Assembly (NCBI GenBank): GCA_000716465.1
Contig: JNWL01000011.1
Span: 62,001 to 126,000, forward strand
Direction: 5' to 3'
Length of the DNA stretch: 64,000 bases
DNA from: Streptomyces bikiniensis
GTDB lineage: Bacteria; Actinomycetota; Actinomycetes; Streptomycetales; Streptomycetaceae
The first letter of the stretch is position 1. Each line of letters opens with the position of its first letter. Below the pieces are notes generated by a model that had not been told where the DNA came from, did no database searches, and worked only from the letters and a program-made list of their open reading frames with translations. Below, piece after piece: positions 25,125 through 33,786 of this stretch. The position numbers and the translations under genes were made by a program.

Positions 25125-25849
25125 GACGCCGCCCCCATCGCGACGCGCAGCGCCGCGATGCCCCGCGAGCCGTAGGCCTTCACCGAGCCCAGGGATATCC
25201 CCAGCGTCTCGGCGACCTGGACCTCGGTCATGTCCGCGAAGTACCGCAGGACGAGGACCTCGCGCTGGCGCCGCTGGAGCCCCCGCATCGCCTTGATCAG
25301 GTCGTCGCGCTCCAGGCGGTCGTACGCCCCCTCCTCCGCGCTGGCCATGTCCGGCATCGGCTTCGTGAGCAGCTTGAGGCCGAGGATGCGGCGGCGCAGC
25401 GTGGACCGGGAGAGGTTCACGACGGTCTGGCGCAGGTAGGCGAGGGTCTTCTCCGGTTCGCGGACCCGCTTGCGGGCCGAGTGGACGCGGATGAACGCCT
25501 CCTGGACCACGTCCTCGCAGGAGGCCGTGTCGTCGAGGAGCAGCGCGGCGAGTCCGAGGAGCGACCGGTAGTGGGCGCGGTAGGTCTCGGTGAGGTGGTC
25601 GACGGTGGTGCCGACGGCCGGGGCGTCCTCGTCGCCGGTGCGGGGCGACGGGATGCCGTCCACCCGGTGGGACCGGGAACCGGTGGGCACGGGGGCGATC
25701 ACCGGCATTCCGCCGAGGGCCCGCGGACGCCGGAACGGGGCGACGACGGGTCCGCGGACGGGGCCGGCGACGCCGCTCCGTACGGGGAGCAACGCCGTGC
25801 CCGCGCCGCGCAGCGGGGCGATGGTCGCGATGTCGAGTACCTCTGCCAC
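25121..25849 (-). CDS. Sigma-70 family (ECF-like) RNA polymerase sigma factor
   Basis: A 242-residue sigma factor containing only regions 2 and 4. Region 2 includes YRSLLGLAALLLDD, ASCEDVVQEAFIRVH and the -10-recognising TLAYLRQTVVNLSRS. Region 4 includes RRQREVLVLRYFADMTEVQVAETLGISLGSVKAYGSRG, whose HTH reads ISLGSVKAY. About 80 extra N-terminal residues, rich in Pro, Arg and Val, precede region 2, longer than a typical ECF sigma. The next gene overlaps by 4 bp and encodes a membrane protein, the usual place for a regulator of the sigma factor. Confidence 0.88.
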   Translation of the reverse strand: MAEVLDIATIAPLRGAGTALLPVRSGVAGPVRGPVVAPFRRPRALGGMPVIAPVPTGSRSHRVDGIPSPRTGDEDAPAVGTTVDHLTETYRAHYRSLLGLAALLLDDTASCEDVVQEAFIRVHSARKRVREPEKTLAYLRQTVVNLSRSTLRRRILGLKLLTKPMPDMASAEEGAYDRLERDDLIKAMRGLQRRQREVLVLRYFADMTEVQVAETLGISLGSVKAYGSRGIAALRVAMGAAS

Positions 25850-26131
25850 GCCTGTTGGACACGCCTACCCCCGACAGGGTTGTACGCGCTCGCCGCCCTT
25901 TTCGACGGCGGGTTGTTCGTCCTCATGCGTAACCGTTCTCCCCCGATGCCCCGCTTTCACAGCGCGCCCGGCGCCACGCGCCCTTGGGTGCCCGCAGAGA
26001 CGCGCCCCGCCCAACTACTGGTTGCAGCAAGGGGGAAGTGCATCGTCGTCCAGGACATCGCCGCAGTTCAAGGGATATCTGATGCCTTTTTGCTCACAGG
26101 TCGTTCACAGATCACACAAATCCGTGACACA
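25850..26131. other. Intergenic region between aspartokinase and the sigma factor gene
   Basis: No credible gene. It includes a relatively AT-rich stretch around 26060-26130 with three TCACA pentamers (26094, 26105, 26112) near the expected promoter of the sigma factor gene. In many actinobacteria asd follows the aspartokinase gene; nothing resembling it is present here. Confidence 0.5.
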
Positions 26132-26182
26132 CGACTCCCCCCGGACGGACGGCCGGGGGGAGGCGCCGTACGGGGGGAGTCG
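26132..26182 (-). terminator. Two alternative hairpins after aspartokinase
   Basis: CTCCCCCCGG (26135-26144) can pair with CCGGGGGGAG (26153-26162). The overlapping CGACTCCCCCC (26132-26142) can instead pair with GGGGGGAGTCG (26172-26182). The two structures exclude each other. Confidence 0.6.
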
Positions 26183-26208
26183 CGAAAGGAACCGGGGGCC
26201 GGGCGGGG

Positions 26209-27480
26209 TCAGCGCCCGGTGCCCCCGTAGACCACGGCCTCGTCCGAGTCGCTGTCCAGGCCGAAGGCGGTGTGGACGGCGCGCACGGCCTCGTTGACGT
26301 CGTCGGCGCGGGTGACGACCGAGATGCGGATCTCGGAGGTCGAGATCAGCTCGATGTTCACGCCCGCGTCGGAGAGCGCGCGGAAGAAGTCCGCGGTGAC
26401 GCCCGGGTTGGTCTTCATGCCGGCGCCGACCAGGGAGATCTTGCCGATCTGGTCGTCGTAGCGCAGCGAGTCGAAACCGATCGCGCCCTTCGCCTTCTCC
26501 AGGGCGTCGATGGCCTTGCGGCCCTCGGCCTTGGGGAGGGTGAAGGAGATGTCCGTGAGCCCGGTGGAGGCGGCGGACACGTTCTGGACGATCATGTCGA
26601 TGTTGATCTCGGCGTCCGCGACGGCGCGGAAGATGGCCGCGGCCTCGCCCGGCTTGTCCGGCACGCCGACGACGGTGATCTTCGCCTCGGAGGTGTCGTG
26701 GGCGACACCCGAGATGATGGCCTGCTCCACCTTGGAGTCCCCTGTCGGTTCGTTGCTGACCCACGTGCCCTGGAGTCCGGAGAAGGACGACCGGACGTGG
26801 ATCGGGATGTTGTAACGGCGCGCGTACTCGACGCAGCGGTGCAGCAGCACCTTGGAGCCGGAGGCGGCGAGCTCCAGCATGTCCTCGAAGGAGATCCACT
26901 CGATCTTCTTCGCCTTCTTCACCACGCGCGGGTCGGCGGTGAACACGCCGTCGACGTCGGTGTAGATCTCGCAGACCTCGGCGTCGAGCGCGGCGGCGAG
27001 CGCCACGGCCGTGGTGTCCGAGCCGCCGCGGCCCAGGGTGGTGATGTCCTTCTTGTCCTGGGACACGCCCTGGAAGCCGGCGACGATGGCGATGTTGCCC
27101 TCGTCGAGGGCGGTGCGGATCCGGCCCGGCGTGACATCGATGATGCGCGCCTTGTTGTGGACCGAGTCGGTGATGACACCGGCCTGGCTGCCGGTGAACG
27201 ACTGGGCCTCGTGGCCCAGGTTTTTGATCGCCATGGCCAGCAGGGCCATGGAGATCCGCTCCCCGGCGGTCAGCAGCATGTCGAACTCTCGCCCGGAAGG
27301 AATCGGGGATACCTGTCCGGCGAGATCGATCAGCTCGTCCGTCGTGTCGCCCATCGCGGAAACCACGACGACCACCTGGTGGCCGTTCTTCTTGGCGTCC
27401 ACGATCCGCTTGGCGACGCGCTTGATGCCTTCGGCATCGGCAACGGAGGAGCCTCCGTACTTCTGCACGACAAGGCCCAC
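26209..27480 (-). CDS. ask: Aspartokinase
   Basis: A 423-residue aspartate kinase, first enzyme of the pathway to lysine, threonine, methionine and diaminopimelate. The catalytic domain begins [11 protein letters not shown], with the GGSDTTA nucleotide/substrate motif ([16 protein letters not shown]) near residue 160 and [13 protein letters not shown]. Two ACT domains follow (from ~residues 265 and 345) for feedback inhibition. Such genes often carry an internal start for a separate beta subunit made of the ACT domains; I did not identify one with confidence. The start codon is GTG at 27480. It is preceded by DUF5063, recR and ybaB on the same strand. An asd gene is not adjacent. Confidence 0.95.
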   Translation of the reverse strand: MGLVVQKYGGSSVADAEGIKRVAKRIVDAKKNGHQVVVVVSAMGDTTDELIDLAGQVSPIPSGREFDMLLTAGERISMALLAMAIKNLGHEAQSFTGSQAGVITDSVHNKARIIDVTPGRIRTALDEGNIAIVAGFQGVSQDKKDITTLGRGGSDTTAVALAAALDAEVCEIYTDVDGVFTADPRVVKKAKKIEWISFEDMLELAASGSKVLLHRCVEYARRYNIPIHVRSSFSGLQGTWVSNEPTGDSKVEQAIISGVAHDTSEAKITVVGVPDKPGEAAAIFRAVADAEINIDMIVQNVSAASTGLTDISFTLPKAEGRKAIDALEKAKGAIGFDSLRYDDQIGKISLVGAGMKTNPGVTADFFRALSDAGVNIELISTSEIRISVVTRADDVNEAVRAVHTAFGLDSDSDEAVVYGGTGR

Positions 27481-27649
27481 GTGCGCTCCTCGCTCAGTCT
27501 GTGCCGCAGCCGGCGCTGCGATCGGCTCAGTCTAACGAGGGAGTCGAAAACGCCTACGAGGTATCGCATGCTGAGACGACCCGCTCAGTACGTGATCACC
27601 GGGACGAAAACCCCCGGTCACCCGTCGGGGGCGGAGCGGCCCCGCGGCC

Positions 27650-28312
27650 TCAGGACTTCAGCGAGCGCAGCCCCAGCGGCCCCGCGATCTCCCGGATCAT
27701 CACCCGGCCCGCCTCCTCCGCCAGGTCGTCGTCGCCCAGGTCCTCGTCCGTGTCGAGGCCGTCCAGGGCCGCGAGCGGCTGGTCGAGGCGGACGTGGGCG
27801 ACGAGGGACTGGAGGGCGCGGAGGGTGGCCGAGGCGGTCGGGCCCCAGTTGGAGAAGTACGAGAACTGCCACCACCACAGGGCCTCGGTGGTCCGGCCCG
27901 CCCGGTAGTGGGCCAGGCCGTGGCTGAGGTCGGCGACGATGTCGGCCAGGTTGTCGGAGATCCGGGCCGGGACCGGGGCCTTGCGGGGCTCGTACGGGTC
28001 GAAGACCTCGGAGAAGACGTCGACCGGCTCCAGGAGGGCGGCGAACCGCTCGCGCAGGTCGTCCGCGTCCGGCTCCGGACCCGTGTCCGTCTCGTACCGC
28101 TCGTCCGGGACGATGTCCTCGTGGGCCCCGAGCCGCCCGCCCGCCAGGAGCAGCTGGGAGACCTCCAGGAGCAGGAAGGGCACCGTGCTGCCCGGCTCGT
28201 CGCCCTTGGCCACCTCGGTGGTCGCGACGATGAAGCTCTCGATGGAGTCGGCGATCTGGACCGCGAAGTCGTCGGGGTCCTGCGTGACGGAGTGCAAGGT
28301 GGGGTCAGACAT
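27650..28312 (-). CDS. DUF5063 domain protein
   Basis: A 220-residue protein of a conserved actinobacterial family of unknown function, usually found next to recR as here. It is mostly helical and acidic; ALWWWQFSYFSNWGPTASATLRALQSL and HGLAHYRAGR are recognisable landmarks. The ATG at 28312 (MSDPTLHSVTQ) follows GGAAGG; an upstream in-frame start at 28357 would fall inside the tandem repeats and is less likely. It is downstream of recR in the same direction, separated by about 130 bp that hold a repeat array. Confidence 0.85.
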   Translation of the reverse strand: MSDPTLHSVTQDPDDFAVQIADSIESFIVATTEVAKGDEPGSTVPFLLLEVSQLLLAGGRLGAHEDIVPDERYETDTGPEPDADDLRERFAALLEPVDVFSEVFDPYEPRKAPVPARISDNLADIVADLSHGLAHYRAGRTTEALWWWQFSYFSNWGPTASATLRALQSLVAHVRLDQPLAALDGLDTDEDLGDDDLAEEAGRVMIREIAGPLGLRSLKS

Positions 28313-28348
28313 GGGACTGCCTTCCTCGGAGCACCCACGCGTGGGCTG

Positions 28349-28453
28349 GGTCGTCATACATCCAGGTCGTCATACATCCAGGTCGTCGTACGTCCGGATC
28401 ATGGCCACACGTCCGCGTCGTCGCCGTACGTCCGGGTCGTCGTCACACATCCA
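28349..28453. repeat. 16/19-bp tandem array spanning the recR stop codon
   Basis: Three 16-bp copies of GGTCGTCATACATCCA-like sequence (28349, 28365, 28381), then three 19-bp variants (28397, 28416, 28435). The last overlaps the final recR codons and contains its stop (TCA at 28443-28445); a TCA occurs at the same place in the first units. Confidence 0.85.
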
Positions 28454-29042
28454 GCAGCCTCCTGCCCTCGAAGGCGCGGCCCAGGGTCACCTCGTCCGCG
28501 TACTCCAGGTCGCCGCCGACCGGGAGTCCGCTCGCGAGCCGGGTGACCCGCAGGCCCATGGGCTTGATCATCCGCGCCAGGTACGTCGCGGTGGCCTCGC
28601 CCTCCAGGTTCGGGTCGGTCGCGAGGATCAGCTCGGTGACCGTGCCGTCCGCGAGCCGCGCCAGCAGCTCGCGGATGCGCAGGTCGTCCGGGCCGACGCC
28701 CTCGATGGGGCTGATCGCGCCGCCCAGGACGTGGTAGCGGCCGCGGAACTCGCGCGTCCGCTCGATCGCCACGACGTCCTTGGGCTCCTCGACCACGCAG
28801 ATGACGGTCACGTCCCGGCGGGGGTCCCGGCAGATGTTGCACTGCTCCTGCTGTGCCACGTTGCCGCAGACCGCGCAGAACCTGACCTTCTCCTTGACCT
28901 CCAGGAGGGCGTGCGCGAGCCGGCGGACGTCCGTCGGCTCGGCCTGGAGGACGTGGAAGGCGATCCGCTGCGCGCTCTTGGGACCGACGCCCGGCAGCCT
29001 GCCCAGCTCGTCGATGAGGTCCTGAACCACGCCTTCGTACAA
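28443..29042 (-). CDS. recR: Recombination mediator RecR
   Basis: A 199-residue RecR, which loads RecA at gaps together with RecF/RecO. It has an N-terminal helix-hairpin-helix ([18 protein letters not shown]), a four-cysteine zinc finger (CAVCGN then CNIC) and a Toprim domain with VVEEPKDV and [11 protein letters not shown], ending with a Walker-B-like C-terminal stretch. Length is standard. The start at 29042 lies about 100 bp after ybaB, the classical ybaB-recR order, and the two are probably cotranscribed. Confidence 0.96.
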   Translation of the reverse strand: MYEGVVQDLIDELGRLPGVGPKSAQRIAFHVLQAEPTDVRRLAHALLEVKEKVRFCAVCGNVAQQEQCNICRDPRRDVTVICVVEEPKDVVAIERTREFRGRYHVLGGAISPIEGVGPDDLRIRELLARLADGTVTELILATDPNLEGEATATYLARMIKPMGLRVTRLASGLPVGGDLEYADEVTLGRAFEGRRLLDV

Positions 29043-29145
29043 CGGAACGCCCTTCTCGGGTGTGCTTGATTCTTACGGTAGTGGCTGGGGCCGGGCCTTA
29101 GAAGTCCAACGGGAGCGGTGCCGTGGACGACCCCGCGTACGGGTC

Positions 29146-29481
29146 TCAGAAGCCGAGGCCCGGCAGGCCGCCCATGCCCTGCGCCAGCGGGCCCAGCTTG
29201 GCCTGCTGGAGCTGCTGCGCGTTGTCGTTGGCGGCCTGCACGGCGGCGACGATCAGGTCGGCCAGGGTCTCGGTGTCCTCCGGGTCCACCGCCTTGGGGT
29301 CGATCACCAGGCCGCGCAGCTCGCCGGAGCCGGTCACGGTGGCCCTGACCAGGCCTCCGCCCGCCTGTCCGTCGACCTCCGTGGCCGCGAGCTCCTGCTG
29401 CGCCCGGGCGAGGTCCTGCTGCATCTTCTGGGCCTGCTGGAGGAGCTGCTGCATGTTGGGCTGGCCGCCACCGGGAATCAC
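29146..29481 (-). CDS. YbaB/EbfC family nucleoid-associated protein
   Basis: A 111-residue DNA-binding protein. It has a Gln-rich N-terminal helix ([20 protein letters not shown]) followed by the central beta-sheet ([17 protein letters not shown]), an acidic loop and the helix [15 protein letters not shown]. It forms a tweezer-like dimer in the family and sits upstream of recR, as in most bacteria. The GTG at 29481 follows AGGAG at 6 nt and gives the usual size; an earlier in-frame start would read through a 14-bp tandem repeat. Confidence 0.93.
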   Translation of the reverse strand: MIPGGGQPNMQQLLQQAQKMQQDLARAQQELAATEVDGQAGGGLVRATVTGSGELRGLVIDPKAVDPEDTETLADLIVAAVQAANDNAQQLQQAKLGPLAQGMGGLPGLGF

Positions 29482-29493
29482 GGTCACTCCTGA

Positions 29494-29535
29494 GGGTCGA
29501 TGTGCACGGGTCGATGTGCACGGGTCGATATGTCT
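29494..29535. repeat. 14-bp tandem repeat in the ybaB leader
   Basis: Two identical copies of GGGTCGATGTGCAC (29494, 29508) and a third diverged one (29522), just upstream of the ybaB ribosome binding site. Further upstream, TCACTC-TTTC-GAGTGA (29582-29597) is a small palindrome that could be an operator. Confidence 0.75.
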
Positions 29536-29784
29536 GGCTCGGTACGCCGAGCCTACGTGGTCCCCGCCCACCCTGCCTCCATCACTCTTTCGAGTGAGAA
29601 ACTGCGGGCTCCTCTACCTGATCAACACCCCCTTGTGGGCGGAAATCCCGGGATTCCGGGCCCACCGCCCTCCATTCGGCGGTAGGAAGAGCAGGCACCA
29701 CGTGCACCGCACGACACAGAAGGACACGAGCGACACGAGCGCCGAGCCGAGCAGAGGCGCTGGGCCGAACAGAGGAGTCCCCCG

Positions 29785-30558
29785 GTGAGCCAGCAGCCGG
29801 AGATGCAGCCGCCGGGGCACCCCGGGGAAGACGTCCGTCCCGAACCGACCGGCCGTCCCGGTCCCGGCGGCCGCGACCCGGGCGGCCGCGACCTGACCGG
29901 GCGGCCCTTCCCCCTGGGGGACTGGGGCGAGCCGGCGGAGCGGCTCGACGAGCTGTACCGCTGGGTGGAGGCCAACGCCCTGCGCACCGCCGAGTGGTAC
30001 CTCTCCGACCGGGTCTGGAAGCGCCGCGCCGCCCGCCTCCTGCGGATCGGCACCACCGTCGGGGTGATCGCGGGCGCCGCGCTGCCGCTGCTCGACCTGA
30101 CCGGGGTCGCGGCGGGCACGGCCGGCTGGGGCTACCTGTCGCTGCTGCTGGGCGCCGCCTGCATGGCCTGCGACCGGTACTTCGGGGTGACGTCGGGCTG
30201 GATAAGGGACGTGGCGACGGCGCAGGCGGTGCAGCGGCGCCTCCAGGCGCTCCAGTTCGACTGGGCCTCGGAGAGCGTCCGGGAGGTCCTGGGGCCCACG
30301 GAGGGCACGGCCAGCGAGGCGGCCGAGCGCTGTCTCGGCGTGCTGCGCCGCTTCTCGGAGGACGTGACGGAGCTGGTACGGGCGGAGACCGCCGACTGGA
30401 TGGTCGAGTTCCGCTCGGGCCCGGCGCCGCTGGCGCTCCAGTCGGTCGGCGTGGTGCCGTCCCGGCCCGAGAGCGCCCCGCCGGCGGGCGGCCGTTTCCC
30501 GCTGCCGCCGGGGACCCGCCCGAACATGCCGCGCCAGCGTCCCCCGGAGGCCCGCTGA
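29785..30558 (+). CDS. SLATT domain membrane protein
   Basis: A 257-residue protein. The Pro/Gly/Arg-rich N-terminal ~50 residues look disordered. Two adjacent transmembrane helices follow (IGTTVGVIAGAALPLLDL and WGYLSLLLGAACMAC), with a conserved DRYFGVTSGW loop, then a helical cytoplasmic region. This layout matches SLATT proteins, which are predicted pore-forming partners of nucleotide-signalling defence systems in some contexts. Here there is no nearby nucleotide cyclase or TIR protein, so a defence role is not supported. The GTG at 29785 follows GAGGAG. Confidence 0.8.
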   Translation: MSQQPEMQPPGHPGEDVRPEPTGRPGPGGRDPGGRDLTGRPFPLGDWGEPAERLDELYRWVEANALRTAEWYLSDRVWKRRAARLLRIGTTVGVIAGAALPLLDLTGVAAGTAGWGYLSLLLGAACMACDRYFGVTSGWIRDVATAQAVQRRLQALQFDWASESVREVLGPTEGTASEAAERCLGVLRRFSEDVTELVRAETADWMVEFRSGPAPLALQSVGVVPSRPESAPPAGGRFPLPPGTRPNMPRQRPPEAR

Positions 30559-30591
30559 GGCCCCTCCGGGGGACGCCGACCTTCCGGAGGA

Positions 30592-31245
30592 TCAGCTCAG
30601 GATGATCATCGAGCCCTGGGCCAGGCTCCGGGTCGCCGCCGCGTGCAGCCCCAGCCACACGTGCCGCTCCCGGGCGAAGGGCCCCTGGTCGTACGGGGAG
30701 GGGCCGACGGCCGGCTCCTCCAGGGCGGTCGGCCGCTCCGGCGGCAGCGGGGCGGCCGGCGGGTTCGCCGGGTCGATGCCGATCGAGGGCGCCACGAACT
30801 GGAGCTCGCGCAGCAAGCCGTGCGAGGAGCCGAGCGGCCCGCCGCCCTGCAGCAGCTCGTCGCTGGCGAGCGGCGCGGGGAAGTCGACCGGGACGTAGGC
30901 GCCCGCGTGGTCGTAGTGCCAGACCAGGTGCGACTGCTGGGCGGTCGACTCGAACATCTCCAGGAGCTGTTCGTAGTCCCCGCCGAGCTCGCCGACCGGC
31001 TCGACCGGCAGGCCGTGCACCTGGAGCAGGTAGGCGCGGCGCAGGAAGTGCAGGGCCTCGTAGTCGAAGCCGGCGACCGGGGCGACGTCGCCGGAGAGCC
31101 CCGGCATGTACGCGTAGACGGGCACGGTCGGCAGGCCCGAGGCGCTGAGGACGGCGTCGTAGGCGGCGATCTCTTCGGCGAAGGGGTTGTCGGGGCTGTG
31201 GCACAGCACGTCGACGAGGGGGACCAGCCACAGGTCACAGGCCAA
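30592..31245 (-). CDS. Conserved hypothetical protein
   Basis: A 217-residue soluble protein of unknown function. It has many aromatic residues and a highly ordered-looking core (LCHSPDNPFAEEIAAYD, PVYAYMPGLSGDVAP, HLVWHYDHAGAYVPVDFP), with normal codon bias. The pattern suggests a conserved Streptomyces family rather than a chance frame. The start is a TTG at 31245 preceded by GGAGAG ten bases away; no ATG or GTG is available before the conserved core. It is convergent with the SLATT gene. Confidence 0.7.
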   Translation of the reverse strand: MACDLWLVPLVDVLCHSPDNPFAEEIAAYDAVLSASGLPTVPVYAYMPGLSGDVAPVAGFDYEALHFLRRAYLLQVHGLPVEPVGELGGDYEQLLEMFESTAQQSHLVWHYDHAGAYVPVDFPAPLASDELLQGGGPLGSSHGLLRELQFVAPSIGIDPANPPAAPLPPERPTALEEPAVGPSPYDQGPFARERHVWLGLHAAATRSLAQGSMIILS

Positions 31246-31381
31246 GGGAGGCTCGCTCTCCGTCAGTTGCAGGGACGGCCAGGGTAGTCGGATCGTCCGA
31301 CGACGCCCACCCGCTGAGGACCTGCCCCCGGAGCCGCCCCCTCAACCCGCCGGGCCCCGCCCGGGACGACGGCCGGACCCC

Positions 31382-31550
31382 GCCGCCCGGGAACCGCCCC
31401 GCCGGCTCAGGCCCTGTCCCGCCACCCGGGAACCGCCCCGCCGGCTCGGGCCCCGCCCCGCCGCCCGGAACCGCCCCGGCGCTCAGGCCCCGCCCCGCCG
31501 CTCGGGCCCCGCCCCGCCGCTCGGGCTCCGCCCCGGTGCTCAGGCCCGCC
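31382..31550. repeat. 39/19-bp tandem array spanning the GntR gene stop codon
   Basis: Units of about 39 bp at 31382, 31421 and 31460, then 19-bp units at 31497 and 31516, and a partial unit reaching the gene. GCTCAGGCCC occurs in several units and in the last contains the stop codon (TCA at 31540-31542). All GC-rich; no gene in it. Confidence 0.75.
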
Positions 31551-32247
31551 GCTCCAGGTCCTCCAGCCGGTCCGCCCACTCCAGCGCGTGCGCGTTGTAG
31601 GCCCGTACGACCGCCACGGCCGCCTCCGCGTCGCCGCGGGTGACCGCGTCGACCAGGTCCACGTGCCCGCTCCACAGCCACCCCAGGAGGTCCCGTTCGG
31701 AGCGCAGGTGGGGGACGGAGAAGACCCAGGCCTGGACGCGGAGCCGGTGCAGGAAGTCCGCGAGGTGGTCGTTGGCGGCGATCAGGCGCCCCAGCTCGTG
31801 CCAGTAGCGGATGTCGTACCCGATGAGGACGTCCAGGTCCCCGGCGCGGGCCGCGCGCGCGGCGGCCTCGCCCCGGCGGCGCAAGGAGACGAGCGCGACC
31901 CCCATGCCGGGCTCGGGGCCCCGGGGCGGGCACGGGAGGGCGGTGGCGCGGCGCCGGAAGATGCCGTCCACGACGAGCATCCGGGCCTCGACCATGCGCC
32001 GGTAGTCGTCCACGGAGTACTGGTGGACGCGGAAGCCGCGGTGCTGGTCGGAGTCGAGGAGGCCCTGCGCGCAGAGGTCCACGAGGGCTTCGCGCACGGG
32101 CGTGGCCGAGACGCCGTACTGCTCCGCGATCTGCTTGACGGTGAACTCCCGCCCGGCCTTGAGACGGCCCGCGAGCACCTCGTCACGGAGCGCGTCCGCG
32201 ATCTGCCGACTGAGGGTGCTGCGGGTGACGGCTCCGCTCGCGGGCAT
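31540..32247 (-). CDS. GntR family regulator, FadR/FCD subfamily
   Basis: A 235-residue regulator. The winged HTH near the N-terminus reads IADALRDEVLAGRLKAG and QIAEQYGVSATPVREAL, followed by the wing HRGFRVHQYS. The C-terminal ~150 residues are the all-helical FCD ligand domain, with metal-binding histidines plausible in YDIRYWHELGRLI and GHVDLVDAVTRGD. Ligands of FCD regulators are small carboxylates. It lies just downstream of the class III aminotransferase on the same strand and may control it. Confidence 0.9.
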   Translation of the reverse strand: MPASGAVTRSTLSRQIADALRDEVLAGRLKAGREFTVKQIAEQYGVSATPVREALVDLCAQGLLDSDQHRGFRVHQYSVDDYRRMVEARMLVVDGIFRRRATALPCPPRGPEPGMGVALVSLRRRGEAAARAARAGDLDVLIGYDIRYWHELGRLIAANDHLADFLHRLRVQAWVFSVPHLRSERDLLGWLWSGHVDLVDAVTRGDAEAAVAVVRAYNAHALEWADRLEDLERRA

Positions 32248-32327
32248 GGTGGTGGGTCCCCTCCGTCCGGTTCCGGACACCCTAGTCCAGACGGAGGGAA
32301 CCTCTCCGGTACGCGTGCGGGCCGTGG

Positions 32328-33689
32328 TCAGACGGTGTGCTCGTCGGCCACCGAGAGGGCCGCGTCCAGGGCCGCCAGGCCCTCCTTGGCCTCCGCCTCG
32401 GAGACGTTGCAGGCGGGGACGGCGTGGGTGCGGTTCATGTTCACGAAGGGCCACAGGCCGTGCTTCTTCGCGGCGGCGGCGAAGGCGGCCATGGGGGCGT
32501 TGGCCTCGCCGGACGCGTTGTACGGGACGAGCGGTTCGCGCGTCTCCCTGTTCCTGACCAGGTCGAGGGCCCAGAAGACGCCGAGGCCGCGGACCTCGCC
32601 GACCGACGGGTGGCGCTCGGCCAGCTCGCGCAGGCCGGGGCCGAGGACGGTCTCGCCGATGTGCGCGGCGTGCTCGACCACCTTCTCGTCCTCCATCACC
32701 CGGATCGTGGCGACGGCGGCGGCGCAGGCCAGCGGGTGCCCGGAGTAGGTCAGGCCGCCGGGGTAGGGGCGCTCGTCGAAGGTGGCGGCGATCTCGGCGC
32801 TGATGGCGACGCCGCCGAGCGGCACGTAGCCGGAGTTCACGCCCTTGGCGAAGGTCATCAGGTCGGGCACGACGTCGAAGTGCTCGGCGGCGAACCACTT
32901 TCCGGTGCGGCCGAAACCGGCCATGACCTCGTCCAGGACGAAGACGATGCCGTACCTGTCGCAGATCTCGCGGACGCCGGCGAGGTAGCCGGGCGGCGGG
33001 GTCATGATGCCGGCGGTGCCGGGCACGGTCTCCAGGATGATCGCGGCGATGGTCGCCGGACCCTCGAAGGCGATCGTGTCCTCCAGGTGCTGGAGGGCCC
33101 GCGCGCACTCCTCCGCCTCGGTGGTGGCGTGGAAGGGCGAGCGGTAGAGGAACGGCGCCCAGAAGCGCACGACGCCCGCGGAGCCGGTGTCGGAGGCCCA
33201 GCGGCGCGGGTCGCCGGTCAGGTTGATGGCGGTGGAGGTGGCGCCGTGGTACGAGCGGTAGGCGGAGAGCACCTTGGTGCGGCCCGTGTGCAGCCGGGCC
33301 ATGCGGACGGCGTTCTCGACGGCCTCGGCGCCGCCGTTGGTGAAGAAGATCTTGTCCAGGTCGCCCGGGGTGCGCTCGGCGATGAGGCGTGCGGCCTCGG
33401 AGCGCACGTCCACGGCGAAGGCGGGCGCGAAGGTGGCGAGCCTCCCGGCCTGCTCCTGGATCGCGGCGACGACCTCGGGGTGCTGGTAGCCGATGTTGGT
33501 GTAGACGAGACCGCTGGTGAAGTCGAGGTAGCGGTTGCCGTCGTAGTCCCAGAAGTACGAACCCTCGGCGCCGGCGACGGCGAGCGGGTCGATCAGGCCC
33601 TGGGCGGACCAGGAGTGGAACACGTGGGCGCGGTCGGCGGCCTTGACGGCGGCTCCGGCCCGCGGGTCGGGTGCGGCGTGAGGGGTCAT
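32328..33689 (-). CDS. Class III (omega) aminotransferase, PLP-dependent
   Basis: A 453-residue fold-type I aminotransferase. Landmarks are the substrate/PLP region TNGGAEAVENAVRMAR, YRSYHGATSTAINLTG, the PLP-Asp motif VLDEVMAGFGRTGKW and the Schiff-base lysine in MTFAKGVNSGYVPLGG. These fit the beta-alanine/taurine/putrescine:pyruvate-type group, sometimes annotated as aspartate aminotransferase family. The amino donor cannot be assigned. It is followed by the GntR regulator and is divergent from the DJ-1/MarR operon, sharing a 130-bp promoter region with palindromic sites. Confidence 0.9.
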   Translation of the reverse strand: MTPHAAPDPRAGAAVKAADRAHVFHSWSAQGLIDPLAVAGAEGSYFWDYDGNRYLDFTSGLVYTNIGYQHPEVVAAIQEQAGRLATFAPAFAVDVRSEAARLIAERTPGDLDKIFFTNGGAEAVENAVRMARLHTGRTKVLSAYRSYHGATSTAINLTGDPRRWASDTGSAGVVRFWAPFLYRSPFHATTEAEECARALQHLEDTIAFEGPATIAAIILETVPGTAGIMTPPPGYLAGVREICDRYGIVFVLDEVMAGFGRTGKWFAAEHFDVVPDLMTFAKGVNSGYVPLGGVAISAEIAATFDERPYPGGLTYSGHPLACAAAVATIRVMEDEKVVEHAAHIGETVLGPGLRELAERHPSVGEVRGLGVFWALDLVRNRETREPLVPYNASGEANAPMAAFAAAAKKHGLWPFVNMNRTHAVPACNVSEAEAKEGLAALDAALSVADEHTV

Positions 33690-33786
33690 GCGGCCGAGGG
33701 TAGGGAACCGCAGGTGGGAAGGGCCATGGCCATCTTGTCCACCGAGACCGGGAGGGACGCGACACGTTGCCCCCTGGCCGTCTCTA

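Noticed and set aside
29785..31245. Defence island based on the SLATT protein
   Set aside because: SLATT proteins occur in defence systems, but the neighbours are housekeeping or unknown and no nucleotide-second-messenger enzyme is present.
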